Shown here one piece after another: positions 43,775-53,397 of a DNA stretch of 64,000 nucleotides (the stretch's first letter is position 1; each line of letters begins with the position of its first letter). The DNA comes from Alitta virens. Lineage: Eukaryota > Annelida > Polychaeta > Phyllodocida > Nereididae. The notes beneath the pieces were generated by a model. That model ran no database searches. It saw nothing but the letters and a program-made list of their open reading frames with translations, and was not told where the DNA came from. The stretch covers positions 28,938,720 through 29,002,719 of the forward strand of contig OW028585.1 in the NCBI GenBank assembly GCA_932294295.1, read 5' to 3'. The position numbers and the translations under genes are program-made.

Positions 43775-44858
43775 TATGACATCATCAAAAGCAAAATGTG
43801 ATAACGTTAGTTACATTCATTCCATAGTAAAAAATTGACAACACCAAAATGATGACATTATCAAAAGCAAAATATGGGATGATATTATCATCCATTGTGA
43901 CACCATGACAACGCCAACAAGATGTTATCAAAAGCAAAAATATGATGACATTATCATTCTTAGTAAAATGACAACACCAAACGATGCAATCATCACAAGC
44001 AAAAAGGGGATGACATACTCATCCATAGTGAAAAAAATGACAACACTAAAAGGATGACATCATCAAAAAGCAAAATGGGATGATATTGTCTTCCATTCAT
44101 TCCATTGTAACAACACAACAACACCGAAAAGATGACACCATCAGTAACGATTATCAAAAGCCAAAAAAAATGGAAGATATATTAACATCCATTCATTCCA
44201 TTGTAATAAAATGACAAAACTAAAAAGATGACATCATCAAGTGCAAAATGATATGACATTATCATGCATTGATTTAGCTGACAAAACCAAGATGACATCA
44301 AAAGCAAAATGGATAACATCATATGATACATTCCATTGCAACACAATGACAACACTAAGAAGATGACATCCTCAAAAGCAAAGATGATATTATCATCAAT
44401 TCATTGTAAGAACAACACAAAAGATGACATCATCAAAAGCAAAATGGGATGTTTTATCATCCATTGTGACAAAATGACAACACCAAAATATGACATCATC
44501 AAAAGTAAAATGGGATCATGACATTCTCATCCATTCATTCCATTGTAACAAAATGACAACATAAAAAAGATGGCATCATCAGAAGCAAAAATGTGTTGAC
44601 ATCATTCTTTGTACCGGTAACAAAATGACAACAACAAATTTAAAGATGACATCCTCAAAAGCAAACATTAGATGCTATTATCCTACTTTGTAACAAAATG
44701 ACAACAAAAGATGACATCATCAAAGTAAATGGGATCATGGCATTATCATCCATTCATTCCATCATGTAACAAAATGACAACACCAAAAAGATGACATCAT
44801 CAAAAGCAAAAGTGGGATGACGTTATCATCCATTCATTCCAATGTAACAAAATGACAA
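43775..44858. repeat. Satellite block, about 75-80 bp unit, about 13 copies
   Basis: Units contain GATGACATCATCAAAAGCAA, then a variable GGATGACATTATCATCCATT, then CCATTGTAACAAAATGACAA. They vary in length and identity. The array lies directly upstream of the 5' end of locus E. Confidence 0.9.
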
Positions 44859-44859
44859 T

Positions 44860-45346
44860 ATGACTCAAGAGGTTGGATATTCCAAGAAATCTACATGAAC
44901 TAGAGCACCAGTCATCCAAATGTTCTTTTTGCTACAGCAGCACCATCTATGCCCCGAATGACAACTACATTGATGGCACCGATGTTGCTAAAAATGAAAA
45001 AGTTTGACAAATGGTGTAACATTCAAGGTCATGCAGGACATTTTTCATTTTCAGTAACCTAACAAATTGCAATGAACTGCAGTTGTACCAGATACATCTG
45101 AAGCGTAGCAATTGAAATTTTGACCTGGTACATGTTTTAGCCAGAACTGCCATCTCTAGGCATGCTCCCTTGTGATGAATACAAACGTAAACTGGAGTGC
45201 TTTGGCAGATTTTGTTTCCGGCAATTAAGCTTGACATGGTACAGCCAGCCATTTTGAAATATGTGGTAAATCCATGATCCAACTTTTTTCCTTCTTTAGT
45301 ATTTAAGTCTGAATTAATATTCCCTGGGGAGTTGAAAAAGACTCAC
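44860..45346. other. Intergenic stretch beside the satellite
   Basis: A 105-codon minus-strand frame covers 44965-45282 but shows no recognisable motif. No repeat boundary is seen. Confidence 0.35.
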
Positions 45347-45542
45347 CAATCAGGATTTTCTTGGGAAGTTTCAACATATTAGCGAGAACAGAGATATTGA
45401 AGGAGCACGTGGGCAGTTCTGAAATGCGATATGCAATTTCCTTGAAAGTTATCTCAGGGTTTCTGAACATTTTACGGGTCCCCGGGGGAAGGGCCTCTAT
45501 CCCCTCTGCCAAACTCAATGCTTCATGGTGCATTAGTTCCAT
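45347..45542 (-). CDS. Possible isolated coding exon, unknown product
   Basis: The minus-strand frame ELMHHEALSLAEGIEALPPG...RISELPTCSFNISVLANMLK runs to a consensus donor (ATTG|GTGAGTC, donor at 45341-45346). The composition looks protein-like (leucine-rich, few rare residues). It may begin at the ATG at 45542 or after an acceptor a little upstream. No following exon was identified and I do not recognise the family. Confidence 0.3.
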
Positions 45543-45757
45543 TAGTATGATTAGTCCCAGGTTTCTCAGTGAGTATCATACTCCCACAGATGGCGGCATA
45601 GAGCTCTAGGCCATTGGTCATCTAGGGCTACTACTCCAGGAAACTGAAACATTGACATATTAGCAGATGGTCTAATTGATGGTCAGGCCTGAACACTATT
45701 CTTTTTATGCAATGAATGAACATTTATCAAACATGTGCCACAAAATAACTGTGTGGT

Positions 45758-45950
45758 CATAGGCGTAAAAGGTGGGGGGGGGGGGGCAGGGGGGCAATTG
45801 CCCCCCCCCCCCCCCCAAGTGTCCAAGAAAGCCAAAAATTCGGACCAAAAGTTGAAAAATTCGGGCATAAAGGGGTGCTAATAAAAGCCTTAAAATTCGG
45901 GCAAGATGACCTTTGCCCCCCCCAAAAGAAAGGTGCCTCCTACGCCTATG
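45758..45950. mobile_element. MITE with 8-bp duplication and G/C hairpin
   Basis: Inverted ends CATAGGCGTA / TACGCCTATG are flanked by identical 8-bp TGTGTGGT copies (45750-45757, 45951-45958). Near the left end a run of about 13 Gs and a second G run face CAATTG and a run of about 16 Cs, forming a long G:C hairpin. Non-coding. Confidence 0.82.
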
Positions 45951-45959
45951 TGTGTGGTC

Positions 45960-46697
45960 TAACGTTATACAATCCAGTGCCCCATATTGTTTGCTCAGGT
46001 TATTCTGATCAAGGAATCTTCTACAATACAATATATATTTCATGACTGTCATGCAGAAATACTATAATTTACACCAATAACATAACTTGGAAATACTAAT
46101 AATTACTCAGGTCTTGACAAATTTTATCACTTTCATAGGCCTTCTAAAACTAACATACTTTTTCACTCAAAGTGACAACATTTTATCAAGTTTAAAGAAG
46201 TTTGCCAAAAACTGAGTAATTTTTAACTCCCCTTGTTGTACAGATTTTCCTCTAAAACAGCTGAGTACCAATGGTGGATACCATCTGAAAGAGTTCCGCA
46301 CGTCCAGTTTTAGCCATTTATTATCTACGTTCAGTCTTAGACATTAATTATCTACGAATAATAAGCAAAAATGTCGTAAACAGTTAAGAATTTATTGAAA
46401 AGACAACGGTGTATATATAAATATAAATATCATCAATAAATCTCAATCACAACAACAACGGCTAGAAAAAAGGTGCTTTCAGTCACAAGCATAAGAATTC
46501 ATGAACTTGTCAATGCCACGTACTTATATTTTGTATAATAAGAAGACCAGGGGTCTGAATGCCTCAAGTTCAAGAGGTCGTTTCCAGTAACCTTCAGTTA
46601 TGTAAATATAATTGTCAATAAACATTGAGAGATCTACAGGTACAACATACGTATAGAAAAATATGTATGTGATTCTAGGCTTCACTTATATTATCTT
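45960..46697. other. Non-coding stretch
   Basis: AT-rich with no supported feature. Confidence 0.4.
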
Positions 46698-47131
46698 TAG
46701 CTTCTCGGATCCTCTCAGGAAAATTTTTAATAAGTCGGCCAGTCCAAAAAAGACTGTCATTTAGTAAAGATCCCCACAGCAACCACCTCGTCTACTAGCC
46801 ATCCGGCTAGAGGGAAATTCCCTTTGGCTCAGTGGAGTTCGGATCAATCCAGGGCTGGGTCACTGCCAAGATTCACCAGCACCTGCATTGGCCTGTGGTA
46901 GCCAACACAGGTAATAAAAGAAAGAGGCGAATTCATTCGGTGAATCTTCAGATACACAAAGGGGATGTCACATAATAAAGATCCCTACAGGAACCGCCTC
47001 GCCTATTAGCCACTGGGCTAGAGGGAAATTCCCTTTAGCTCACTTGGTTAGAGTGTTGGTTTTTAGGTTGCTACATGACATTATTTTAAGTCGGCCCATT
47101 TTTCATCATATCAGTGGATCCGAGAAGCTAA
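46698..47131. mobile_element. MITE-like element with internal tRNA-like duplications
   Basis: Inverted ends TAGCTTCTCGGATCC / GGATCCGAGAAGCTA. Inside, a segment of about 60 bp occurs twice (from about 46775 and 46985), each including GGCTAGAGGGAAATTCCCTTT followed by an A-box-like stretch (TTGGCTCAGTGG; TTAGCTCACTTGGTTAGAG). A related right end occurs near 62350-62390. Confidence 0.6.
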
Positions 47132-47134
47132 TAA

Positions 47135-48064
47135 TCAATAAGCTAAAACTTGGTGATTTATCGGTGGAGCAAAAATACAGTATATCACATGAGAATTGGT
47201 GAAGAATATATATATTGATAAAATTCAGAGATTCATCAATATATAGCAAAAATATTGAACACGTACGCCAATTAAATTGTCAAGAAGATCAGTGACTCAT
47301 CCCTGCATAGAGAAAAATCATGGTGTGTGAATAAAAGTGTAAAATGTCGAGAAAAATAAGTGATTTTATCAGTGCATGCACACAGCAAAAAAGTAGGGTT
47401 ATAAGCAGTATGAATTGGCAAGAAAATGTTGTGGTAAATAAGTGCATAGAGAAAATCATGGTGCGTTTGTGTCAGACACTGTGTTAGAGTTAAAAATATA
47501 CTCACATCATATGAGAGAACAATACAAATCTTAGATGGAGCAATTAGTTCATTTAGTAAGACTTATCACTATGTGAAAGACTGACATTCACTTTAAATAC
47601 AGCAAAGTGCAATATAGAATTTAAATACAGCAACACGTTTTAGTCAATATGCTAAATAAATCTTTAGCAATCTTTAAGAATCACCAGATCATTAAAGTCC
47701 TCTGCTAAAACTCCGTCATGAAATTAGCACCTGTAGATGGGTGTATTGGTGTATACACATTTTTGTCTTTCTTCAAAATAGGTTGTCAGTCTTGTATTTC
47801 CTCATATATATCCTTGCATTGAAACATCTTAACACTGAATGGCAAGATGAGACATCTCCGTTGTGCTGCTATATAAGCTCGTAGTCCATTTTCCATAAAT
47901 CCTTTACTATGGTTCAGAAAACTGGTATTAACCATAAAATAAATCCGGATTTAACATCTTAAAGTTAGTGTCAAACCACTGAATAAATGTTTCCTATAAC
48001 TATGTCCACTTGATGGTAATTTTGCTCTAATACCTAACTATGGTAAATGGGCCTATGGTTTATA
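47135..48064. other. 3' flank of zinc-finger gene F
   Basis: Non-coding AT-rich sequence with loosely repeated GAGAAAAATCATGG-type words (47300-47470). Confidence 0.4.
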
Positions 48065-48065
48065 T

Positions 48066-51000
48066 TTAAGGCTTTCTTCCACTGTGTGACCTTAATAGAT
48101 GTTTGTTTAAATTACTTTGATGAGTAAAATCTTTTCCACACAAGTCACAAACAAATGGTTTGTCATTCATATGCAGTTTCATGTGAGCAGTCAGGCTTCC
48201 ATTATGGGTGAAGCATTTTCCGCATAAAGTGCAGGAAAATGGTTTCTCTCCAGAATGCGTCTTAATATGTGCGTTCAGATGACTGCTCTGGTTGAATTTT
48301 TTGTCGCAAATATTGCACTGGAATGGCTTCTCGCCACTATGAGATCTCATGTGTTTATCCAAGACGCTTTTGTCTGTAAATCCTTTCTGACAAAACATAC
48401 AAGTGTATGGATTATCTATATTGTGTACCTTCATGTGGGTCGTCATTGCATTTTGCCGAACAAACGTTTTGAAACAGACATCGCATTGATAAGGTCTTTT
48501 TCCACTATGCACCATAAGGTGTGCATTCAAGTCGGCTTTTCGCGTAAATTTTCTGTCACACTCATCGCAAATATAAGGATTGTCCACTTTGTGCATCTTC
48601 TTGTGTAACGCTAGACTACTTCTGTGCGAGAAAACCTTTTCACATTCTGCACAAGGATATTTCTGTCCGCTATGAGTGCTCATGTGTGTCTTCAATTCAC
48701 TCTTTTGTCTAAATCCTTTCCCACATGCCACACAAGTATACGGCTTTTCTCCGCTGTGTATCCTCATGTGAGTCGTCAAGTTTGATGACTGAGTAAATCC
48801 TTTCCCGCAAACTTCACAAACGTATGGTTTCGTACCACTGTGCGTCCTCATGTGTACAGCAAGATAAGAGGAATTTGCAAACTGTGCCCCACAAACATCA
48901 CAGGTGTATGGTTTTTCACCGCTGTGACACTTTCTGTGCCTCGATAGATTGTCCTTCGTTTTAAATGTTTTTCCGCAGGTGGGGCACATGTACTGTTTTT
49001 GTCCACCGTGTATCTGTAAGTGTCCCTTAAACACGCTCTTAATTCGGAATTGCTTCTCACAAACAGTGCACTTATAAGGTCTTTCCCCAGTGTGTAATCT
49101 CTGGTGAATCGTCAGTTCATGTGCCCTCTTAAATTCTTTCCCACAAACATCACATAAGTGAGATTTTCCTGTTTTGCGAGCAGGGGAATGCACAGTATCA
49201 TTATCTTGCCTCACAGGTCTTTTTTCACACACTTCACTAACAGCTGTGTCTTGCGCCTGTGCCGTTATGTTTAGAACTGGTGTATTGAATGACACACATT
49301 CCTTCTCATGAGCACTGCCACTACAACATCTTTCCTCACTTAGCACCAAATTTTCAATGGCAATAATTTCGCTGTTGCTGGGAGCCGCTTCAACGTCTTG
49401 TGATTGATGATTGCTGGAAGCTTTTTTGAAGTGTCGACTGATCTCGGGTGATGGCAGATTGTCTGCAGGTGATACAGTCTTAGTAAATTCAAGGAAAGCT
49501 GATTCATAATCTCCCGGTTGCTGATGGATTGAAGCTTCCTCAAAGTGTTGACTGATCTCGGACGATGGCAAACTGTCCAGGGAAACTGATTCATATTCCT
49601 TGGATTGCAGACTGCTTGAAGCTTGTTGATTGATCTCAAGTGACTGCAAATCATCCAGAAGTTGAACTTTCTTTTTAAGTTCTGCTGTTGTAGACTGCCT
49701 ACCTGAAGCTTCCTCAGTGTGTTGATTGATCTCAGGTGATGGCAAATTGTCCACATGTGATACAGTGCTTTTAAGTTCAGTTGTTGTGGACTCAGCTAAG
49801 AGTTCAAGTGAAACTGAAGTGCCATCAGTGTTGTCAGTGATCTCAGGTGACAGCGAATTATCTGCAGGTGATACGGTCCGTTTAAGTTCGGCGGTTGTGG
49901 ACTCAGCCAAAAGTTCAAGGGAAACTGATTTAAATCCTTCCAGCTGTTGATTGCTTGAAGCTTCTTCTATGTTTTGATTGATCTCAGGTGATGACAAATT
50001 ATCAGGAAGAGATACAGTCTTTCCAAGTTCGGCTGTTGTGGATTGACTACTTGAACCTTCCTCAATGTATTGATTGTTCTCAGATGCCGGCAAATTGTCA
50101 ACAGGCGATACATATCTTTCAAGTTCGGCTGTTGTGGTCTCTACCACAAGTTCAAGGGAAGAGACTTCAATATCTTCCAATTCCTGGTTGCTTGAAGATT
50201 CCTCAATGTATTGGTTGATCTCAGGTGACAGAAAATTGCTTGGTGGTGATACAGTCTCTGTAAGTTCAGCTGTTGTGGACTCTACCTCCAGTTCAAGGAA
50301 AGACACTTCAATTTCTTCCAGTTGACTGCTTGAAGCTTCCTCAATGAGTTGACTAATCTCAGACGATGGCAAATTGTCCAGAGGTGAGGACTCTACCTCA
50401 AGTTCAAGGGAAACTGATTCATATTCCTCCGATATGTGCACGATTGGAGCTTCATCAATGTGTTGACTGATGGCCGATGATGGTAAATTTTCCGCAGGTG
50501 ATATGGTCCTTTTAAGTTTGGCTGTTTTGTGCTCTGCTGAAAGGTCATGGGATGCTGATTTGTATTCTTCCAGTTGCTGATTGCTTGATGCTTCTGTAAG
50601 GTGTTGACTGATTTCAGATGACAGGAGATTGTCCGGAGGTGAGGATTCTGCCACAAGTTCAAGGGAGGCTTCACATTTTTGCAGTTGCTGATTGCTTGAA
50701 GCTTCGTCAATGAATTGTTTGATTTTTGATGACTGCAAATTGTCTGCAGGTGATACTGTCCTAATAAGTATGGCTGTTGGGGACTGATTACTTGAAGCTT
50801 TCTCAGTGAATTGATGGATCTCAGATGACTGCAGATTGTCCGCAGGTGATACATTCCTAATAAGTTCCGCTGCTGAAGACTGATAACTTGAAGCTTCCTC
50901 AAAGAGATGACTAATCTCAGACGAAACAGGCGGCAAATTGTCCACAGGCAGTACAGCTTTTTTAAGTTTGGCTGCAGTGGACTCTGCCACAAGTTCAAGG

Positions 51001-51971
51001 GAAGCAGACTGCGATGAAAGTTCTTCAGTCAAATACTCTGCTAAATTTTCCAAGGTCAGGATTTTACCAATAAGTTCTTCAGTAACAGGATTGCCTAAAT
51101 TTACGACTGGCATGGTTAGCTTTGTCAATTCACTGGTCAAGAATTTGGCCATATTGTCTAGGATGGTAGCTTGCTTTTTAATTTCTTTTAACAGATATTC
51201 AGCTATATACGTTACAGCAGCTACTTCGAGTTTGTGAGGATCAGATAATCCTAGGTTTTCAGGGACTTCATGACATGACTCAGTATTTTGGATTGCGTCT
51301 GGTTCATCCCTGTTGGCTTCAACATTATCATTGCTGCTGTATAATCTGTCTTCAGTGTGTGTTCCTATATCACATGTTTGAGGTAGCGTTTGGCTGTGTG
51401 TTATCATACGTTCAGTCAGTTGTCTTTGACTGTCACAAACTTTATTGCCAAGCTCACAGGAATTCAATTCCGTCGTCGGTTGGGTCTCTAACTCGGCCGT
51501 CATTTCATCAACTAGCTCATAAATTCCTTGTTCTTCCAAAAATTGGCCAGCTACCCGAGAAATTGCTTGTTCTTCAGCACTGACAACATGTGCATTCATA
51601 TGGCTATTCAGCTGATGTGATGTTGCGAACTTTTCACCACACAAATTGCACACATGAGGTTCTCCGCTGTGTGTAACCATGTGGGAAATTAAACACGTTT
51701 GATCCACAAATTCTTTCCCACAGAAGTCACAAACGTATATCACCTCTAAATTGATTGAATTCATGAGAACATTCATGTTACATTGCACAAGAGTGCCTTT
51801 GCCACTGTTCATACTATGCATCTCGTCACCGATGTCATATTCATCAATAGTTCCTGTATCCATAGCGACGGAGTTAGTGCGTTCCTCCTGTCCATTGGAC
51901 AATTTCGGAGCCTGCATATTTGCTGATTCCAACGCAAATATCGGTCCTCCGTTACTGTAGAAATATGACAT
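48066..51971 (-). CDS. C2H2 zinc-finger protein F (2 + 13 fingers, giant repeat linker)
   Basis: An intact 1301-aa frame from the ATG at 51971 (MSYFYSNGGP); the eight codons upstream open with TTG. Two fingers (residues about 79-128, YVCDFCGKEF and HVCNLCGEKF) and a degenerate third are followed by the family amphipathic repeat (TLENLAEYLTEELSSQ, SLELVAESTAAKLKK). A long acidic linker (about residues 330-880) is made of some 14 copies of a repeat with consensus SPxDNLxSxEIxQxxEEASS. The C-terminal block has 13 consecutive C2H2 fingers, many with TGEKP-like or HSGEKP linkers, from HLCDVCGKEF to FVCDLCGKDF. Probable nuclear DNA-binding regulator. It is the largest intact member of the cluster, with the longest finger array. 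Confidence 0.92.
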   Translation of the reverse strand: MSYFYSNGGPIFALESANMQAPKLSNGQEERTNSVAMDTGTIDEYDIGDEMHSMNSGKGTLVQCNMNVLMNSINLEVIYVCDFCGKEFVDQTCLISHMVTHSGEPHVCNLCGEKFATSHQLNSHMNAHVVSAEEQAISRVAGQFLEEQGIYELVDEMTAELETQPTTELNSCELGNKVCDSQRQLTERMITHSQTLPQTCDIGTHTEDRLYSSNDNVEANRDEPDAIQNTESCHEVPENLGLSDPHKLEVAAVTYIAEYLLKEIKKQATILDNMAKFLTSELTKLTMPVVNLGNPVTEELIGKILTLENLAEYLTEELSSQSASLELVAESTAAKLKKAVLPVDNLPPVSSEISHLFEEASSYQSSAAELIRNVSPADNLQSSEIHQFTEKASSNQSPTAILIRTVSPADNLQSSKIKQFIDEASSNQQLQKCEASLELVAESSPPDNLLSSEISQHLTEASSNQQLEEYKSASHDLSAEHKTAKLKRTISPAENLPSSAISQHIDEAPIVHISEEYESVSLELEVESSPLDNLPSSEISQLIEEASSSQLEEIEVSFLELEVESTTAELTETVSPPSNFLSPEINQYIEESSSNQELEDIEVSSLELVVETTTAELERYVSPVDNLPASENNQYIEEGSSSQSTTAELGKTVSLPDNLSSPEINQNIEEASSNQQLEGFKSVSLELLAESTTAELKRTVSPADNSLSPEITDNTDGTSVSLELLAESTTTELKSTVSHVDNLPSPEINQHTEEASGRQSTTAELKKKVQLLDDLQSLEINQQASSSLQSKEYESVSLDSLPSSEISQHFEEASIHQQPGDYESAFLEFTKTVSPADNLPSPEISRHFKKASSNHQSQDVEAAPSNSEIIAIENLVLSEERCCSGSAHEKECVSFNTPVLNITAQAQDTAVSEVCEKRPVRQDNDTVHSPARKTGKSHLCDVCGKEFKRAHELTIHQRLHTGERPYKCTVCEKQFRIKSVFKGHLQIHGGQKQYMCPTCGKTFKTKDNLSRHRKCHSGEKPYTCDVCGAQFANSSYLAVHMRTHSGTKPYVCEVCGKGFTQSSNLTTHMRIHSGEKPYTCVACGKGFRQKSELKTHMSTHSGQKYPCAECEKVFSHRSSLALHKKMHKVDNPYICDECDRKFTRKADLNAHLMVHSGKRPYQCDVCFKTFVRQNAMTTHMKVHNIDNPYTCMFCQKGFTDKSVLDKHMRSHSGEKPFQCNICDKKFNQSSHLNAHIKTHSGEKPFSCTLCGKCFTHNGSLTAHMKLHMNDKPFVCDLCGKDFTHQSNLNKHLLRSHSGRKP
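49390..50990 (-). repeat. Intragenic coding repeat array of gene F
   Basis: About 14 in-frame units in two size classes: a core of about 31 residues (TAELxxTVSPADNLPSxEIxQ...EEASSNQ) and a long form of about 47 residues that adds QLEEYESVSLELxAES. DNA identity between units is high enough to show tandem duplication. The frame is preserved throughout, which implies selection or recent expansion. Confidence 0.88.
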
Positions 51972-51984
51972 GGTGTTAGATGTA

Positions 51985-52074
51985 TCACAACTCAATTATA
52001 TATACTCCATTGTTTGCTACAGTCCATTTACTAAATTTGCCATATTTGTTTTTCCAGATGAATAAGGCCTCCAT
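51985..52074 (-). other. Upstream ORF in the gene F leader
   Basis: An ATG only four bases after the acceptor opens a 29-codon frame that ends 13 bases before the main ATG. It could dampen translation of F. It would exist only in transcripts using the acceptor at 52078. Confidence 0.45.
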
Positions 52075-52077
52075 TCT

Positions 52078-52090
52078 CTGAAACAAAAAA
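52078..52090 (-). other. Intron acceptor upstream of gene F
   Basis: Minus-strand TTTTTTGTTTCAG precedes AGAATGGAGGCC. It resembles the acceptors of B, C and D and gives an exon edge at 52077, so an untranslated first exon lies further upstream. Confidence 0.55.
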
Positions 52091-52392
52091 GCATGTGGTT
52101 GACAGACTACGTTCTACAACTATACTACTATATTACGACTAGGTTCTAGTACTAGGATAGGACTGTTGCAACTTTCTAAGCAGTTAACATTGGTTACTGT
52201 AAGTGCTTGCCAGTGTGTTACAGCAATTAACTTTATCGATTTCTCCCATATAAGCTGGTGGTAAATAAGCTGTCCTACTTCGTAAGAAAAAGTCAGAAGT
52301 TGCAATCATACGGCTGAGTTAGTTGAAATTGTTAAGAAAACTATCTAAATGCTTTCCACTAAAAATCATTTCTTGAAAAGGTTTACGAGTGT

Positions 52393-52835
52393 GGGTGTGT
52401 GGTGGGTGGATTAGGCCTTTTTGTCTTGTATTTCTGCACCTGCTGTGCTAATAGTGGATTTTCACGAAAGGTTCTCTATATTTCCACCAGGTGGCTATGA
52501 CAGAAAAAGTTCCCGCCCTTGGCTGTGATTGGCTAAAGCAAAGTGCATCATAGCAGCAATATTTTAAGGGTATTTTAATGTATATTTGACATCTTATCAT
52601 TTAGTTGCTTTCTGTTATTTCCAAGACAAAATTATATTAATGGAATCAGTTAATTATGAGTAATAAGAGGGGAAAAAAGAATTATGTCTTGCTGAATTCA
52701 GGGCTGCTCAGTGAAAAGACTCTATTAGGACAGGCAGGGACCATGGCAATGAGATGAAGGATGAAACAGCCATCCAACTTAGGCTCGACCGGGAATCGAA
52801 CCCGGGACCCAGTGGATGGAAGCCCATATATAGGA
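52393..52835 (-). mobile_element. tRNA-Gly-like SINE, copy 5, split by a MITE
   Basis: The SINE tail part (52393-52453) and the body with B box (52723-52835) are separated by an M1 MITE. The 10-bp duplication TTACGAGTGT flanks the whole (52383-52392, 52836-52845). The tRNA head is 5'-truncated. Confidence 0.85.
52454..52722 (+). mobile_element. TA-flanked MITE, family M1, copy 4 (nested)
   Basis: 269-bp copy with ends GTGGATTTTCACGAAAGG and CTCAGTGAAAAGAC, inserted in the SINE body at its GCTAATTAGG site. It has a short internal deletion compared with copy 3. Confidence 0.82.
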
Positions 52836-52845
52836 TTACGAGTGT

Positions 52846-53252
52846 CAGCCACTATAAGCTGTCTAAGTCAGACTATCAATGCTTGCAGTTCAAGTAAGAG
52901 CATACGAGTATTGTTAGTTGAGTCTATGTAAATAAAAGGGATACAAATGGCTAATGCTCTATTGTACAGTGCTCACTCCTGAGTCAATCACTACAACAAG
53001 ACCAATTTAGGTCAGTTTTTAATAAAGCATTGTTTGTATTCTGAGGTTCGGTAACGAATGGGCGCAAGTGCAATCAACTAAACTTCAATTCAGGGAGGCC
53101 AACAACCGTAAGGTTTCGACCTAACTCAACTACAAATCTATAGATAGCTTGTTCAGTATGACATGGCTTGTACTGGAATAAATTAGTTTCTATGTGATGC
53201 AGACTATTCCAACTACCAACAATAGATGACAGTTATGACTACTACTGACTGC
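52846..53252. other. Upstream region of gene F
   Basis: Non-coding. It may hold the untranslated first exon and promoter of F, but no element can be fixed. Confidence 0.35.
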
Positions 53253-53253
53253 T

Positions 53254-53397
53254 GACTGCTTGAAGCTTCCTCAATGAGTTGATTAATATCAGATGATGGC
53301 AAATTGTCCCGAGGTGAGGACTCTACCTCAAGTTCAATGGAAACTGATTAGTATTCCTCCGATTATCTGCTCAATTGAAGCTTCATCAATGTGTTGA
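53254..53397 (-). pseudogene. Detached copy of the gene F coding repeat
   Basis: About 144 bp matching gene F at 50326-50468 with roughly 90 percent identity (shared GAAGCTTCCTCAATGAGTTG). On the minus strand it would encode part of the acidic repeat but carries a stop (EEY then TAA) and small indels. It is a non-functional fragment about 1.2 kb upstream of the exon edge of F. Confidence 0.82.
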
